Origin: Perilla frutescens
Lineage: Eukaryota > Streptophyta > Magnoliopsida > Lamiales > Lamiaceae
Assembly (NCBI GenBank): GCA_026008535.1
Contig: BRKX01000007.1
Location: 60,253,001 to 60,317,000 of the forward strand
Direction of reading: 5' to 3'
DNA length: 64,000 bases
The translations under genes and the position numbers were made by a program. Positions 11,023-21,471 of the stretch are shown here, one piece after another (the stretch's first letter is position 1; each line of letters opens with the position of its first letter). The notes under the pieces are model-generated. The model was not told the DNA's origin, did not search any database, and was given only the letters and a program-made list of their open reading frames with translations.

Positions 11023-12367
11023 CTAGTATATCACCTGGATGCACAGGGATGTTATTAAAAAAAATATTTATGTACAATAATAAAATTATATTCATTCATG
11101 AATTTCACATATAAATATATGAATTACATCATTTGAATTATAAATTACTTATGTATTTTACATCATTGGAGAAACCAACCTTTGCGGCTCTAGCCGTGCC
11201 GAAAATACCCAAGTTGGTTGTTAAAGAAGGTAGAGTCCTCGCCTCCCATATGATCTCGACAGTGATTAATCGGTCAATTATGCACGAATACGTTTTTTTC
11301 AATCTTTTAAAATATTTTTATTCAAAATATGATTAAATAAAAATTTTGAGATTCTCCACCCTTTTTATACAACAACCTACATCCCAATGTTTCAATCTAC
11401 AACCAATGTGGGATGTAGAAAAATTAGAAAAAGTTGCGGATCTAATTTGAGGTTTCGATTTAAGATTACCCACTTTTTTATACAACTCACATCTCAATAT
11501 TTCAATTTACAACCGATGTGAGATGTAGGGTAAGTGAAAGTTTAATATGTAAATAGCAATATGCAATAATATATTATAAAAAAATAAAAATGCTTAGGCG
11601 AAGACAATCTAAATGGAATTTTATATGTTATTATATGTAACTTTATGAGCCCACTTGTGGAGAAACAAAACTTCATAGTCCTGTTTATTGACATGTAACT
11701 TTAGAACTTCACAAATCTACACACACGCGCGCACACACGAATGAAGAATGATAGAAAACAAAATATTTTTATTGAAAAAATCAAATACATTATCTTTAAA
11801 GATTTTAACTTATTAAAAGATTTTGGATGTGAATGTTGACTTTTTTAATGTATTTAATTTAACTTAAAAAATTAAAAATATTTTAAATTAATATATTTAA
11901 AATATTTTATTATATTTATTTAATATATTTAATTCAATTTTAATTCAAAAATATTTAATTTCTAAAAATTTTAAATGTGTCATATTAAATTGATAAAATC
12001 GAATATCAAATATTATACTTGATCTCAATTTGAGGCTAAAAAATTGATTTCGTTAACTTCTCCAATCATAGGATTTGTTGCATAAATGTTTGGAGAAATA
12101 CATATATCTGATTAAGGGGTTGAAATTTGGAACATGGTATTGATGATATTACCTTAAGATCTGGTGATATTGAAGGATTTGTGGAAGTATTTTATAAATT
12201 TGAAAAAGGGCATTGTTAGAGTTGGAACACAATGTTGACGGAAATTATATCCTTCTCTATTTTATTTCGAAAAAAAAAATTAATGGGAAAAAAAAAGCGA
12301 AGACAGCTGGTCAGGAAGAAAGCTGATGGTGACGGAGGGCGGCGGGCCTATAGTATGGAGGGAAGAG
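11023..12367. other. AT-rich intergenic DNA, no gene seen
   Basis: No supported gene. Two similar ~70-bp segments around 11355-11425 and 11470-11530 repeat the phrase ATACAAC(A)CCTACATCCCAAT and its complement. A short stretch near 11561-11600 repeats sequence found at 8255-8297. Confidence 0.55.
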
Positions 12368-12539
12368 TAGGGGTGAGCAAAAAGTTCCGAAACCCAAGAA
12401 CCGAATCGAATTAGTTTGATTTTTTCGATTCGGTTCTTTTCAAAATTCAGTTCGGTTCGGTTTGTTTTTTAACAAAAATTCATTTTTCGGTTTCGGTTCA
12501 GTCCAGAGGAAAAATACCCGAACCGAACTGAAAAACCAA

Positions 12540-12574
<35 letters not shown>

Positions 12575-12921
12575 TAATAAAAACTCTCGACCTTGTTGGA
12601 CTTTATAGTTTGTTCGGCTTTGCTTTGTTGGAGTTTACACATCTTTTTAGATTTTATTCAATTGTTTATTGGTATTTTTTGAACTTAAATCTTGATAATT
12701 AGCTAATTCATACTTGTACGTATTTAATTATATCGAATGAGGAGAATTTAAAGTAAAAAAAATCAGAAAATAAAAAAAAATCGGTTCAAAACTGAATCGA
12801 ACCGAAATATTTCGGTTCGGTTCCAATCAGAAATTCGGTTCTATTTTTAAAAAATTAAGTTTTCTTCGGTTTTAACATTTTCGGGACCGAACCGAACTGA
12901 AAAATCAAATGCTCACCCTTA
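12368..12921 (+). mobile_element. Small hAT-like MITE rich in CGGTTCGG motifs
   Basis: The termini TAGGGGTGAGCA and TGCTCACCCTTA form a 12-bp inverted repeat with one mismatch. The flanks GGGAAGAG (12360-12367) and GGGGAGAG (12922-12929) are an 8-bp duplication with one difference. Subterminal regions are arrays of TTCGGTTCGGTTT-like motifs and their complements. At 554 bp it cannot encode a transposase. The interior contains a (TA)14 tract. Confidence 0.8.
12543..12570 (+). repeat. (TA)14 microsatellite
   Basis: Uninterrupted TA units inside the MITE. Confidence 0.95.
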
Positions 12922-14447
12922 GGGGAGAGAGTGAGAGTGGAGAACATTTTTTTTAATTTCTTTTGAATTATTATTTTTTAATTTATTTTCATAGTGAAAT
13001 GATAGATATGGTTTTATTGTGGTACGTGTGTAAAGATAAAATGTGAATATATGAAAAAGATGTGTGGTGTATAAAGAAAAATGGTGGTGTATTTAGAAAC
13101 GCCCTTAATCAATTAAAGAGTAGAAAATTTAAATTAATATTTTTAAAATATTTCATTTGAACTATTTAATATATATAATTCAATTCAAATCTATAAATTT
13201 AAAATATATTTAATATTTAATGCTAAGATGATAATATCAAATATCTAAATATTATACTTGATCTTAATTTAGAGATCAACAAATGTGGAAATATCATTGC
13301 TGGGACTCACAATTTATAATTTGTTCATGCATAACAATATTTATAAAAAAAAAATTATGTGTGATGATTTTTATTTGAAAAACTAAAAGTATAAGCTTTA
13401 ACTATTTAATATATATATATATATATATAATTCATGACATAAATATATTTAATAATTAATTGCTAAGTTCAATTAATACATTTAATTCAAAATTTTAAAT
13501 AGATTTAATTTAAAATTCTCGATATGTATCTTGATTAATATATTTAATTTGAAATTTTAAATATATTTAATTAAAATTTTGATGTGGATCTGGAATTGTT
13601 TTAATATATTTAATCAACTTAAAAATTTGAAATATTTTAAATTAATATATTGGAACATTCACTCAAAATACTTAAAAGAATGGTAATTAACATAAACTTA
13701 TGGTCCATCTATAGAAAAAAATAGGTGTTTATAAAATTTACATATAAATGAACAATTCAAAGGCCACATAATTTTTTTCATCTTATGAACAAAATAATTT
13801 TTGATAAAAAATAATATTCTTGCAAAATAAAAAAAAAAGTAATTTATAATATTTAAATTCTAATATTGAATGACTATGTAATATAAATATTAAATAATAA
13901 ATAAATATTTTATTTTTATTTATAGAAAGTGTATTTAGGCGGGAAACTTATTATTACTATCTACAGTAACTATCTTACTTTTAGATATAATATAGATATA
14001 GATATTGGAATTATTTTTATAATTATTATGACATGATATCATAGTCTCAAAAATTAATTGATATGGTATCAGAGCTGGGATGAAATTTAATATGGGTATG
14101 CAAGCAAGTGATATAAAGTAAGGTATGATTATTAAATATAATATGTAATATATATAATCGATTGTTTTTCTTTTTGGAAATTAAATATATATAATAGATG
14201 ACATTGTTTGTCATGTTAATTATAGAAATGTACATATTAATGCAAGTTTTTTAAATATGATTGATTAATTTATGTGTGTAAATGTTTGGGATGTTACATA
14301 TTGGGTGTGAGTATTTATGTAATAATTTATAGATTTTCATAATATAGTGTAGCGCACTATTTTTTTTTACCATATTTACGTTACAAAATGAAGGAGTATT
14401 ATTATGTTTTCCGTTATTATTTTTTTATTTATACTACATATATTGTA
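12922..14447. other. AT-rich intergenic DNA with a PBS-like motif
   Basis: No gene is supported. A motif TGGTATCAGAGCTGGGATG at about 14073-14091 matches the tRNA-Met-type primer-binding site of plant LTR retrotransposons, suggesting a decayed element with an LTR to its left, but no LTR ends or coding remnants could be matched. TA-rich runs occur near 13408-13428. Confidence 0.4.
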
Positions 14448-14558
14448 ACGCCTCAGGCCCATGGGAGTGGGGCTCAGCAGCCAAACAACGGCACAACGGG
14501 CTCTGCTAGCAACTACTTAGCATATGTTCTCGTATTGCCAAAATAATTGACCCAAGTT
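14448..14558 (+). repeat. Fragment of a long-LTR retrotransposon terminus
   Basis: The segment begins TGTAACGCCTCAGGCCCATG, the form of a Tekay/Del-type LTR start, but runs only ~110 bp before the duplicated block at 14559 begins. It is a truncated LTR start. Confidence 0.4.
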
Positions 14559-15217
14559 GCTATCATGGATAGTGAGATAAATTACTAATTAACTAATGAA
14601 TACAATTTAAAAAAAAAAATGAATGCTCGATAAATATAAAGAAAATGATATATGAGTAAATTATAATTTATAAATTATATTAGAAAAAATATTTTGAAAT
14701 TTTAATTCAAATTAAGGTAAATATATATTAAAATTTGAATATCCTATATTAATAATGAAAAATAATAAAATGAGTAATAAGCATTATAACAATTACATAA
14801 TTAAGTAATTAATATTAAGAAAATAAAATAAAAATAAACATAATTAAAGAAAATCTGGAAAAGAAAAGAAAAGAACTTGATCACGAATTTTATTATTATC
14901 GGGCTTTTATCAAGCTTTAATCAAGCTTTTTAATCGAACTTGAACATATCATTATTGAGTTGAACTCGAGCCGAGCTCGAATCAAACTCGATCATGAATT
15001 TTCTTAGTCGAGCCGAACTCGAACTCAAACTCGAAGCTCAAGCCGAATATATTTTAAACGAGCCGAATTTGAGCTTGAAGGTATTCGGCTTGGATCGGCT
15101 CGTTTACAGCCCTACTCCTGACTGCCCGACTAGCGTCTAGCAAGTTCTCCAACAATAGTAATATGTGTTTAGACTAATTAATGTAATGTGTGAAAAGATG
15201 TTGCCTTTATATTTGTA
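14559..15217 (+). repeat. Segmental duplication, copy 2 (hAT right end plus flank)
   Basis: Near-identical to 10352-11022, including the hAT terminus CAGCCCTA, the TSD copy CTCCTGAC and the flank beyond it. It is 12 bp shorter mainly through one small deletion near 15043. There is no hAT left end here, so the copy is immobile on its own. Confidence 0.85.
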
Positions 15218-16118
15218 TGAGTGAATTATATTTACTTTCTTCCAAGTTTTAGCCCTAAAAATTTTAACGTACAACTTGGAAAAATAATGTACTATTAATA
15301 AATTAATTATGTTAATTATTAAATGTTATGTTTTTACTATATTATCCTTGTGTCATGAAATTAGTGATTTGTAATTAATTATTAAAATCACTCCAGAAGC
15401 GGATCGGAAGAAAGGGGCACAACTTCATCTTCTTAATTTCTTTTCTTCACTTCTTTATTTTTTTATGAATTAAAGCGCATATAGAGTTGCCCTAATTATT
15501 ATGGAGGGCATCAATGTAAATTTATTGAATAATTAGTGTTTTATTAATTAAATTAATTAATTATTAAAAATAATAAAAGATTCTGGCTAGCCAGAATCTG
15601 GCTGAAAATCACCGCTCTTTTTACAAATTTCAATCTCGTTTAATAATTTGACTCAATTTGGAGAGCTGTAAATGTAATTTACATGTAGTGGCTAATTTAC
15701 GAACTTTTTATCCAATTAAAATCGAAGTACTCCTTGATAAGTGAAGATCCGAATTATTTGATAAATATGGAGATAAGGATTATACAAGATCCATCTCTCT
15801 CCTCCCATATTGAAAAGTAGCAGTAAATATAGCATCTATGTATATATATAGACAGGTATATATCTCGTCGTAAACAGCTCATGAGATTTATGTACAAATT
15901 TTTCAAGATCGACAAAACATTTACATCTCTGTTCGAGCAAGAAAGAAACCGATGGTAACCGAAAAATACTAGAAAGAAATTTAATTCCATTTCCTTCCGG
16001 CATGAGATTGCTTTGAGATCGAGCAGCAATTAATCAGCATCCAATTCCAACTCCCAATTTCTTGTAATAATAATAATATTCTTCTTCCCCCAAAAAGTCA
16101 AATTCCCTCTTCAAATCC

Positions 16119-16157
<39 letters not shown>

Positions 16158-16238
16158 CCTCCTCCGCCTCCCAATTCTCTTTCTCATCACCTCCGGTAAA
16201 ATAACTAAAAACAAGCGCACCGTTTTCGAAAACAGCCC
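15218..16238 (+). promoter_or_regulatory. Upstream region of the KCS4-like gene
   Basis: A TATATATATA run at 15841-15850 is the best TATA-box candidate; if used, transcription would start near 15875-15885 and give a leader of about 350 bases. A (CT)14 tract at 16125-16152 lies in the presumed leader, a common feature of plant core promoters. A perfect 22-bp palindrome centred between 15588 and 15589 lies about 650 bp before the ATG and could bind a dimeric factor. These roles are inferred from position only. Confidence 0.4.
16125..16152 (+). repeat. (CT)14 microsatellite in the KCS leader
   Basis: Uninterrupted CT units ending 86 bp before the start codon. Confidence 0.95.
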
Positions 16239-17789
16239 ATGGCCGGAGGAGGAGGAGAGGAGGGCGGCGGAGCGCAACCGACCGCCGCGTCTGTCGGCGT
16301 CCGGATCCACCAAGTGCGGCGGCTGCCGGACTTCCTGCAGAGTGTGAACTTGAAGTACGTGAAGCTAGGCTACCATTACTTGATCTCTCATTTGCTAACA
16401 CTCTGCTTGGTCCCAATCATGGCCATCATTATCATCGAAGCGTCCCAGATGAATCCCGACGACGTCCGGCAATTGTGGCTCCATTTGCAATACAATCTCG
16501 TCTCGGTCATAACCTGTTCCGCCTTCCTCGTATTCGGATCCACCGTCTACATCATGACCCGCCCCAGACCCGTTTACCTCGTCGACTACGCCTGCTACCG
16601 CGCGCCCGACTTCCTCAAGGCACCCTACTCTCGCTTCATGGAGCATTCCCGATTAACCGGCGATTTCGACGAGTCGTCGCTCGAATTCCAGCGCAAGATT
16701 CTCGAGAGGTCGGGTCTCGGCGACGAGACTTACGTGCCGGAGGCGATGCATTCCATCCCGCCGCAGCCGTCGATTCAGGCGGCGCGGGAGGAAGCGGAGC
16801 AGGTGATGTACGGCGCTTTGGATAAACTGTTCAACAACACGAATGTAAAGCCCAAGGAAATTGGGGTTTTGGTTGTGAATTGCAGCTTGTTTAATCCGAC
16901 GCCGTCTTTGTCTGCTATGATTGTGAACAAGTATAAATTGAGGGGGAATATCAAGAGCTTCAATTTGGGGGGAATGGGGTGCAGTGCTGGAGTGATTGCT
17001 GTTGATTTGGCTAAGGATATGTTGCAGGTTCACCGAAATACCTACGCCGTGGTCGTTAGCACCGAAAATATCACTCAGAATTGGTATTTTGGGAACAAGA
17101 AATCGATGTTGATTCCAAATTGTTTGTTTAGAGTTGGGGGCTCTGCAGTTTTGCTCTCGAATAAGGCCAAGGATAGGAGGAGGGCCAAGTACAAGCTTGT
17201 TCATGTAGTGAGGACGCATAAAGGGGCGGATGATAAGGCGTTTCGTTGCGTTTATCAGGAGCAGGACGGGGCGGGCAAGATAGGGGTTTCCCTGTCGAAA
17301 GATCTCATGGCCATTGCTGGTGGTGCTCTTAAGACGAACATCACGACATTGGGACCTCTGGTGCTTCCCATAAGCGAGCAGTTGTTGTTCTTTGCTACAT
17401 TGGTGATCAAGAAGCTGTTTAAGAAGAATGTGAAGCCTTACATTCCCGATTTTAAGCTGGCGTTTGATCATTTCTGCATACATGCTGGAGGGAGAGCTGT
17501 GATCGATGAACTGGAAAAGAATCTACAGCTGCTGCCTGTTCATGTGGAAGCTTCGAGGATGACTCTCCATCGATTTGGGAACACTTCTTCGAGCTCCATT
17601 TGGTACGAGCTGGCCTACATTGAGGCTAAGGGAAGGATGCGCCGTGGAAACAGAGTGTGGCAGATTGCTTTTGGGAGTGGCTTCAAGTGTAACAGCGCGG
17701 TTTGGCAGGCGCTTCGCAATGTGAAGTCATCTAACAATGGCCCTTGGGATGACTGCATCGACAGGTATCCCGTGAAAGTAGTGTCTTAG
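16239..17789 (+). CDS. KCS4: 3-ketoacyl-CoA synthase, KCS4-like
   Basis: This 516-residue enzyme condenses malonyl-CoA with a long-chain acyl-CoA, the first and chain-length-setting step of very-long-chain fatty acid elongation in the endoplasmic reticulum. Two hydrophobic segments (about residues 45-67 and 84-105) fit the N-terminal membrane anchors of the family. The FAE1/CUT1-type condensing domain follows from about residue 107. The catalytic Cys248 is in GMGCSAG; His411 and His415 lie in HFCIHAGGRA; His444 and Asn448 lie in LHRFGNTSSSS. Length and lack of introns are usual for the family. The start is supported by an in-frame TAA at 16206-16208 and a GCCCATGG context. The N-terminal LPDFLQSVNLKYVKLGYHYL block and the central TRPRPVYLVDYACY block are most like Arabidopsis KCS4, from memory; KCS9/17 are alternatives. 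All key residues are present and the frame is intact. Confidence 0.95.
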   Translation: MAGGGGEEGGGAQPTAASVGVRIHQVRRLPDFLQSVNLKYVKLGYHYLISHLLTLCLVPIMAIIIIEASQMNPDDVRQLWLHLQYNLVSVITCSAFLVFGSTVYIMTRPRPVYLVDYACYRAPDFLKAPYSRFMEHSRLTGDFDESSLEFQRKILERSGLGDETYVPEAMHSIPPQPSIQAAREEAEQVMYGALDKLFNNTNVKPKEIGVLVVNCSLFNPTPSLSAMIVNKYKLRGNIKSFNLGGMGCSAGVIAVDLAKDMLQVHRNTYAVVVSTENITQNWYFGNKKSMLIPNCLFRVGGSAVLLSNKAKDRRRAKYKLVHVVRTHKGADDKAFRCVYQEQDGAGKIGVSLSKDLMAIAGGALKTNITTLGPLVLPISEQLLFFATLVIKKLFKKNVKPYIPDFKLAFDHFCIHAGGRAVIDELEKNLQLLPVHVEASRMTLHRFGNTSSSSIWYELAYIEAKGRMRRGNRVWQIAFGSGFKCNSAVWQALRNVKSSNNGPWDDCIDRYPVKVVS

Positions 17790-19510
17790 CAAGATTGGAG
17801 CGTCATCGATTGGACTCTTTTTACATATATTATCTATCCACTTTGTCTTGTTTATTTTTTAGTTAATGTTGTACCCTGTTATATCTTCTTGTGATATTTG
17901 AGGTTATAATGTGGCCTTCTCTTATTTATGCCGGGCGGTAGAGTTGCTCTAGCCTCTAGTAGTGAATCCAATCTTGTCTTGTACTATTGGATAATAACTT
18001 GATCATATATGTTCTCAAATGTAGTTCGTTATGATGAAATCAGTTAGAAGCGATTGAATTTTTTGTCTGCTCTGCATCAGCGTTTCATCATTCAATCGGA
18101 GTTGAGGCATGATTTGTCTGTGGAAAACCAAGCCTACCATTTTGATGATCTTTATTGAATGCTGACAGTTTTGATTGTGTCACAGATCTTAAGTGAACAG
18201 CAACCTTGTTTCATGTAATATAAAATGTGCATATTTGTGTCTATCTGAGTAGTTGAAATTTTGTGTCCTGGAAAAGAATCTATAAATCCTAAGCCTTTAC
18301 CTTGTCTTGGCTTGTTGATGTCATTACTCATTAGTAACAACGAGATACCTTGCTCGTTGTTGAGCATGCCATAGACGCCCGGGGGCATATGCATCCAGAT
18401 TTAAACCTTGTCCTGACTCATGATCATGTATCCTCGGGGACATCATTTATCTTTGTAGCTGGCACCAACCAGTTATTTTATGGTCTAGGGAATACTTTCT
18501 GAACCGATGGCCCCTCCACGGCCCGATTGTGGCTGGCTTTCGACTTTGGCATGTGAAGTTATGGCTGTGTAATAATTTTTTTGCTTGCTGGCTTGGATTC
18601 GGCAATGATTCTTGAATTATGCTTGTATCAAATGTGGAGTTTCTTTTTAACTTTTGGAGCTGAAAATTTGAGGGGGGGCCGGCTTCAAATCATTTCTATA
18701 GTTTTCTGTGTGTGTTTTTGACTTTGTTTTTGTCTCTTGAGTTTGTTGGATAAATGTGGTTCTTGGTTTTGCTTTCAGAGTTGATTCGTCTCCTAATAAT
18801 CCTTTGTTTGATTCTTCTATTTGTTTGTTTTTTTAATTGATGAGGGTTTGACAAATTTTTTAGTGTTATCACTTATCTGTAGCCATTTTTTCTTGATTGA
18901 TTACGAAAACTGGTGAAGAAACAAAATCACCAAACAATCAAACCTTTTGATATTTATTTTTGGATGTGAGCTGTTGGGATATTTGTATTGATTTTTTATG
19001 TAAAAGATCAGCACATAGTTTTTTTTCCTTTTCTTTTCTTTTTTTGAAAAAAATGGTGATTGATGATACATTGCTGGTCTATTTCTGCAGTGTTGAGACA
19101 TTTTTTAGTTAATTGTTGTTTTCCTCACATATTTTTTGGGGAATTGATACTGAATCACGTGTTTTCTTTGTTTTTGCAGTTGTTATTTTCTGTTTGTGAA
19201 CAATTTTTTCAATTTACGTGATAGAATTTTCTTACTAAAATCTCGTTAAAAAAGTAAGAGCTTAATGACGTTAGAGTAGGACTTCTGGATATAGAAAAAT
19301 ATATATTTTTTTATCCTTATACACACATCATCAGAACAAGGAAATTTTATATTTTTTTTAAACTATAAATTCTTTATTGCTTAGGTGAATGAAAATGACT
19401 TCTATATTTGAGATATATATAGAAAGAAAGTAAAATGATTTTTGAATGTCGGTACATCCCTAAAATAATTTAACATTTATATGACCTTTTTTTTTTGTCA
19501 CGTTTGCTTC
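17790..19510. other. 3' flank of the KCS gene, no further gene seen
   Basis: The first few hundred bases presumably contain the 3' untranslated region; T-rich stretches and ATAATG/AATAA-like words occur but no single polyadenylation signal is decisive. The rest is T-rich non-coding DNA without a supported frame. Compared with the rest of the window, it is free of recognisable element ends. Confidence 0.5.
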
Positions 19511-19994
19511 TAAGAGCGTCTCCAAGAGAGACGCTACACGGCAGATGTGGAGTGATTCTCCAAAAAATCTTTCTCCAACAGATGCTCACGGCTCGCTAGA
19601 TTTAGGGGTGGGTGAACAGTACCCCGGCTGATTAACTGAGGTACTGTTCATCTCGGTACTTTTTTTTTTTTTTTTTTTTCTTTCATAATACAAACTAATT
19701 TATTTTGTGTATTTTTTTTATTTTCTATTAGATTTCTTCAATTGTTTGAAAATTATTTTATACATTAATTAAGTAAATGCTATTACATTAATTTAAAAAT
19801 CTAACTAAACATAAAATACATAATTAATAAAAATAGAATTACATAAATATTTAACAATACAAAGCCACAAATATATTAATAATCGATACAAAGCAACAAT
19901 ATATTACAATAAACAATACAAATACATAATTAATAAAAATACAAACATAATACAATAAGAGTAAAATATTAAAAATACAACATAATATTTTTAT

Positions 19995-20965
19995 CTAATA
20001 ATCCCCTAAACCACTTCCGGATCCAGATCCTGCACCGGGGATATCTGGAAAATAACTTCCAATGTCGAAAGTATTATCTGGTAGGGAAGACTGGTTGGAT
20101 TGTTCCTGCCTTTTCGCCAGGATTTTTGCTTGTTCTTGTTCGAAGTATAGACGTTTAGCAGGATTAGAAATTGTATCTGTATCAAGCATTAAAATTTGGT
20201 TTTCTGCTTCCCATTTTCTTACTTCAGTAGCTTGTCGTTGAGCTTCGATCCTTCGCAATTGTATCTCCATATCGCGGTCTTTTTTTGCAGCTGAAGACTC
20301 AAATAATTGTTGAAGTTTTTGACTATTTTCTCTAATTTCTTCAACAGCAACAGACAAGTCTTCACTCTTTTTTTTTTCATTTTAGATTTTTTAACACCCA
20401 TTGGACGTTTTGATGAAGGTCCACTACCACTGGCATCACTACTTAAATTGAGATTAAATGTAGATAATCCATCAGGTGATAATGGAGAATCAGACACTGG
20501 CGTACCTGGTTGAGATGGATGTCTTTCTACTCGTGATTTCTGGCAATCAAATTTCACCAGATCTTTCACCATGTTCCACACGTGATCAAACTTGAAACCC
20601 TTTTGATATTTTGGGTCTAGTTTCAGCATATCTTTTGCACGCATCATCTGCATAATGAATCAAACATTTTAGAAATTAATAAGATAAATAATACAAATAT
20701 AATAATGACAACTTACAATATCATATTCTGATGCACCACTCGGATTTAAAAGTTCGACTTGTTGTATGCATCCTTGCAATTTGGATATTGCAGCAAGGAT
20801 GGTATGTATGAATGAAGATGGGAGGGAGTCGTTATAGACCTGCGTAACACGACTCCAGAGTTTCTGATTTTTACCGTGTATTGGATCTTGAGATACTTCC
20901 ATATACACTTTACAAAGATGTATATCTTCATCAACAGTGTAATTGTTAGCCCTATTGGCAGCCAT
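19995..20965 (-). pseudogene. Harbinger ORF1, Myb/SANT-like DNA-binding protein, frameshifted
   Basis: ORF1 proteins of PIF/Harbinger elements bind the element ends and bring the transposase to them. Exon 1 (20965-20717, 83 codons) begins MAANRANNYTVDEDIHLCKV and carries the Trp-containing Myb/SANT-like region (SQDPIHGKNQKLWSRV). A 69-bp intron (20716-20648, GTAAGT...CAG, phase 0) joins exon 2, which has the KFDHVWNMVKDLVKFD segment, a Ser/Pro-rich linker, a basic KKSKMKKK stretch, a Glu/Gln-rich coiled-coil-like region and a Gly/Ser-rich tail. The frame breaks in an A10 run (T10 at 20368-20377 on the plus strand): upstream and downstream halves are in different frames, as if one A were lost. 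A homopolymer sequencing error is possible. Related proteins are often listed in databases as NAM-associated or, misleadingly, GST-T3-like. Confidence 0.85.
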
Positions 20966-21179
20966 AGAATTGAGGTGTAGAAGATAGTGTATAATGTGGA
21001 AGAATTTAGGTGTGGAAGATTGTGTAGATTGATGGATATATTTATAGAATTGAGAGAGAATGGTTAGGTGTAGAAGGTTAGGTGTAGAAAGTTAGGTGTA
21101 GAAGGTTAGGTGCAATATAGTTAAGTGTAGAAGGTTAGGTGCAATATAGTTAGGTGTAGAAAGTTAGGTGTGGAAGATT

Positions 21180-21400
21180 AGGTGTACAAAATAGTTAGGT
21201 GCGGAAGATTAAGTGCAAAATAGTTAGGTGCGAAAGATTAGGTGTACAAAATAGTTAGGTGCGGAAGATTAAGTGCAAAATAGTTAGGTGCGAAAGATTA
21301 GGTGTACAAAATAGTTAGGTGCGGAAGATTAGGTGCAAAATAGTTAGGTGCGAAAGATTAGGTGTACAAAATAGTTAGGTGCGGAAGATTAGGTGTAGAA
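21180..21400 (+). repeat. 60-bp minisatellite between the Harbinger genes
   Basis: About 3.5 copies of a 60-bp unit built from the submotifs AAAATAGTTAGGTGCG and GATTAGGTGTAC. The blocks starting at 21181 and 21241 are identical and the one at 21301 differs at one base. Shorter GTTAGGTGTAGAA-type repeats extend left to about 21060. The array fills the intergenic space between the two divergent starts (20965 and 21472). Confidence 0.92.
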
Positions 21401-21471
21401 TGCACCCTATTTAAGAAAGGTGCATTGTCAATCATTCTGCATCCTAACCATCAATTGTCTTCTTTGAAAAA

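Noticed and set aside
16653..17483. 276-codon minus-strand reading frame
   Set aside because: It lies wholly inside the KCS gene on the other strand, has no domain, and follows from codon bias of the real gene.
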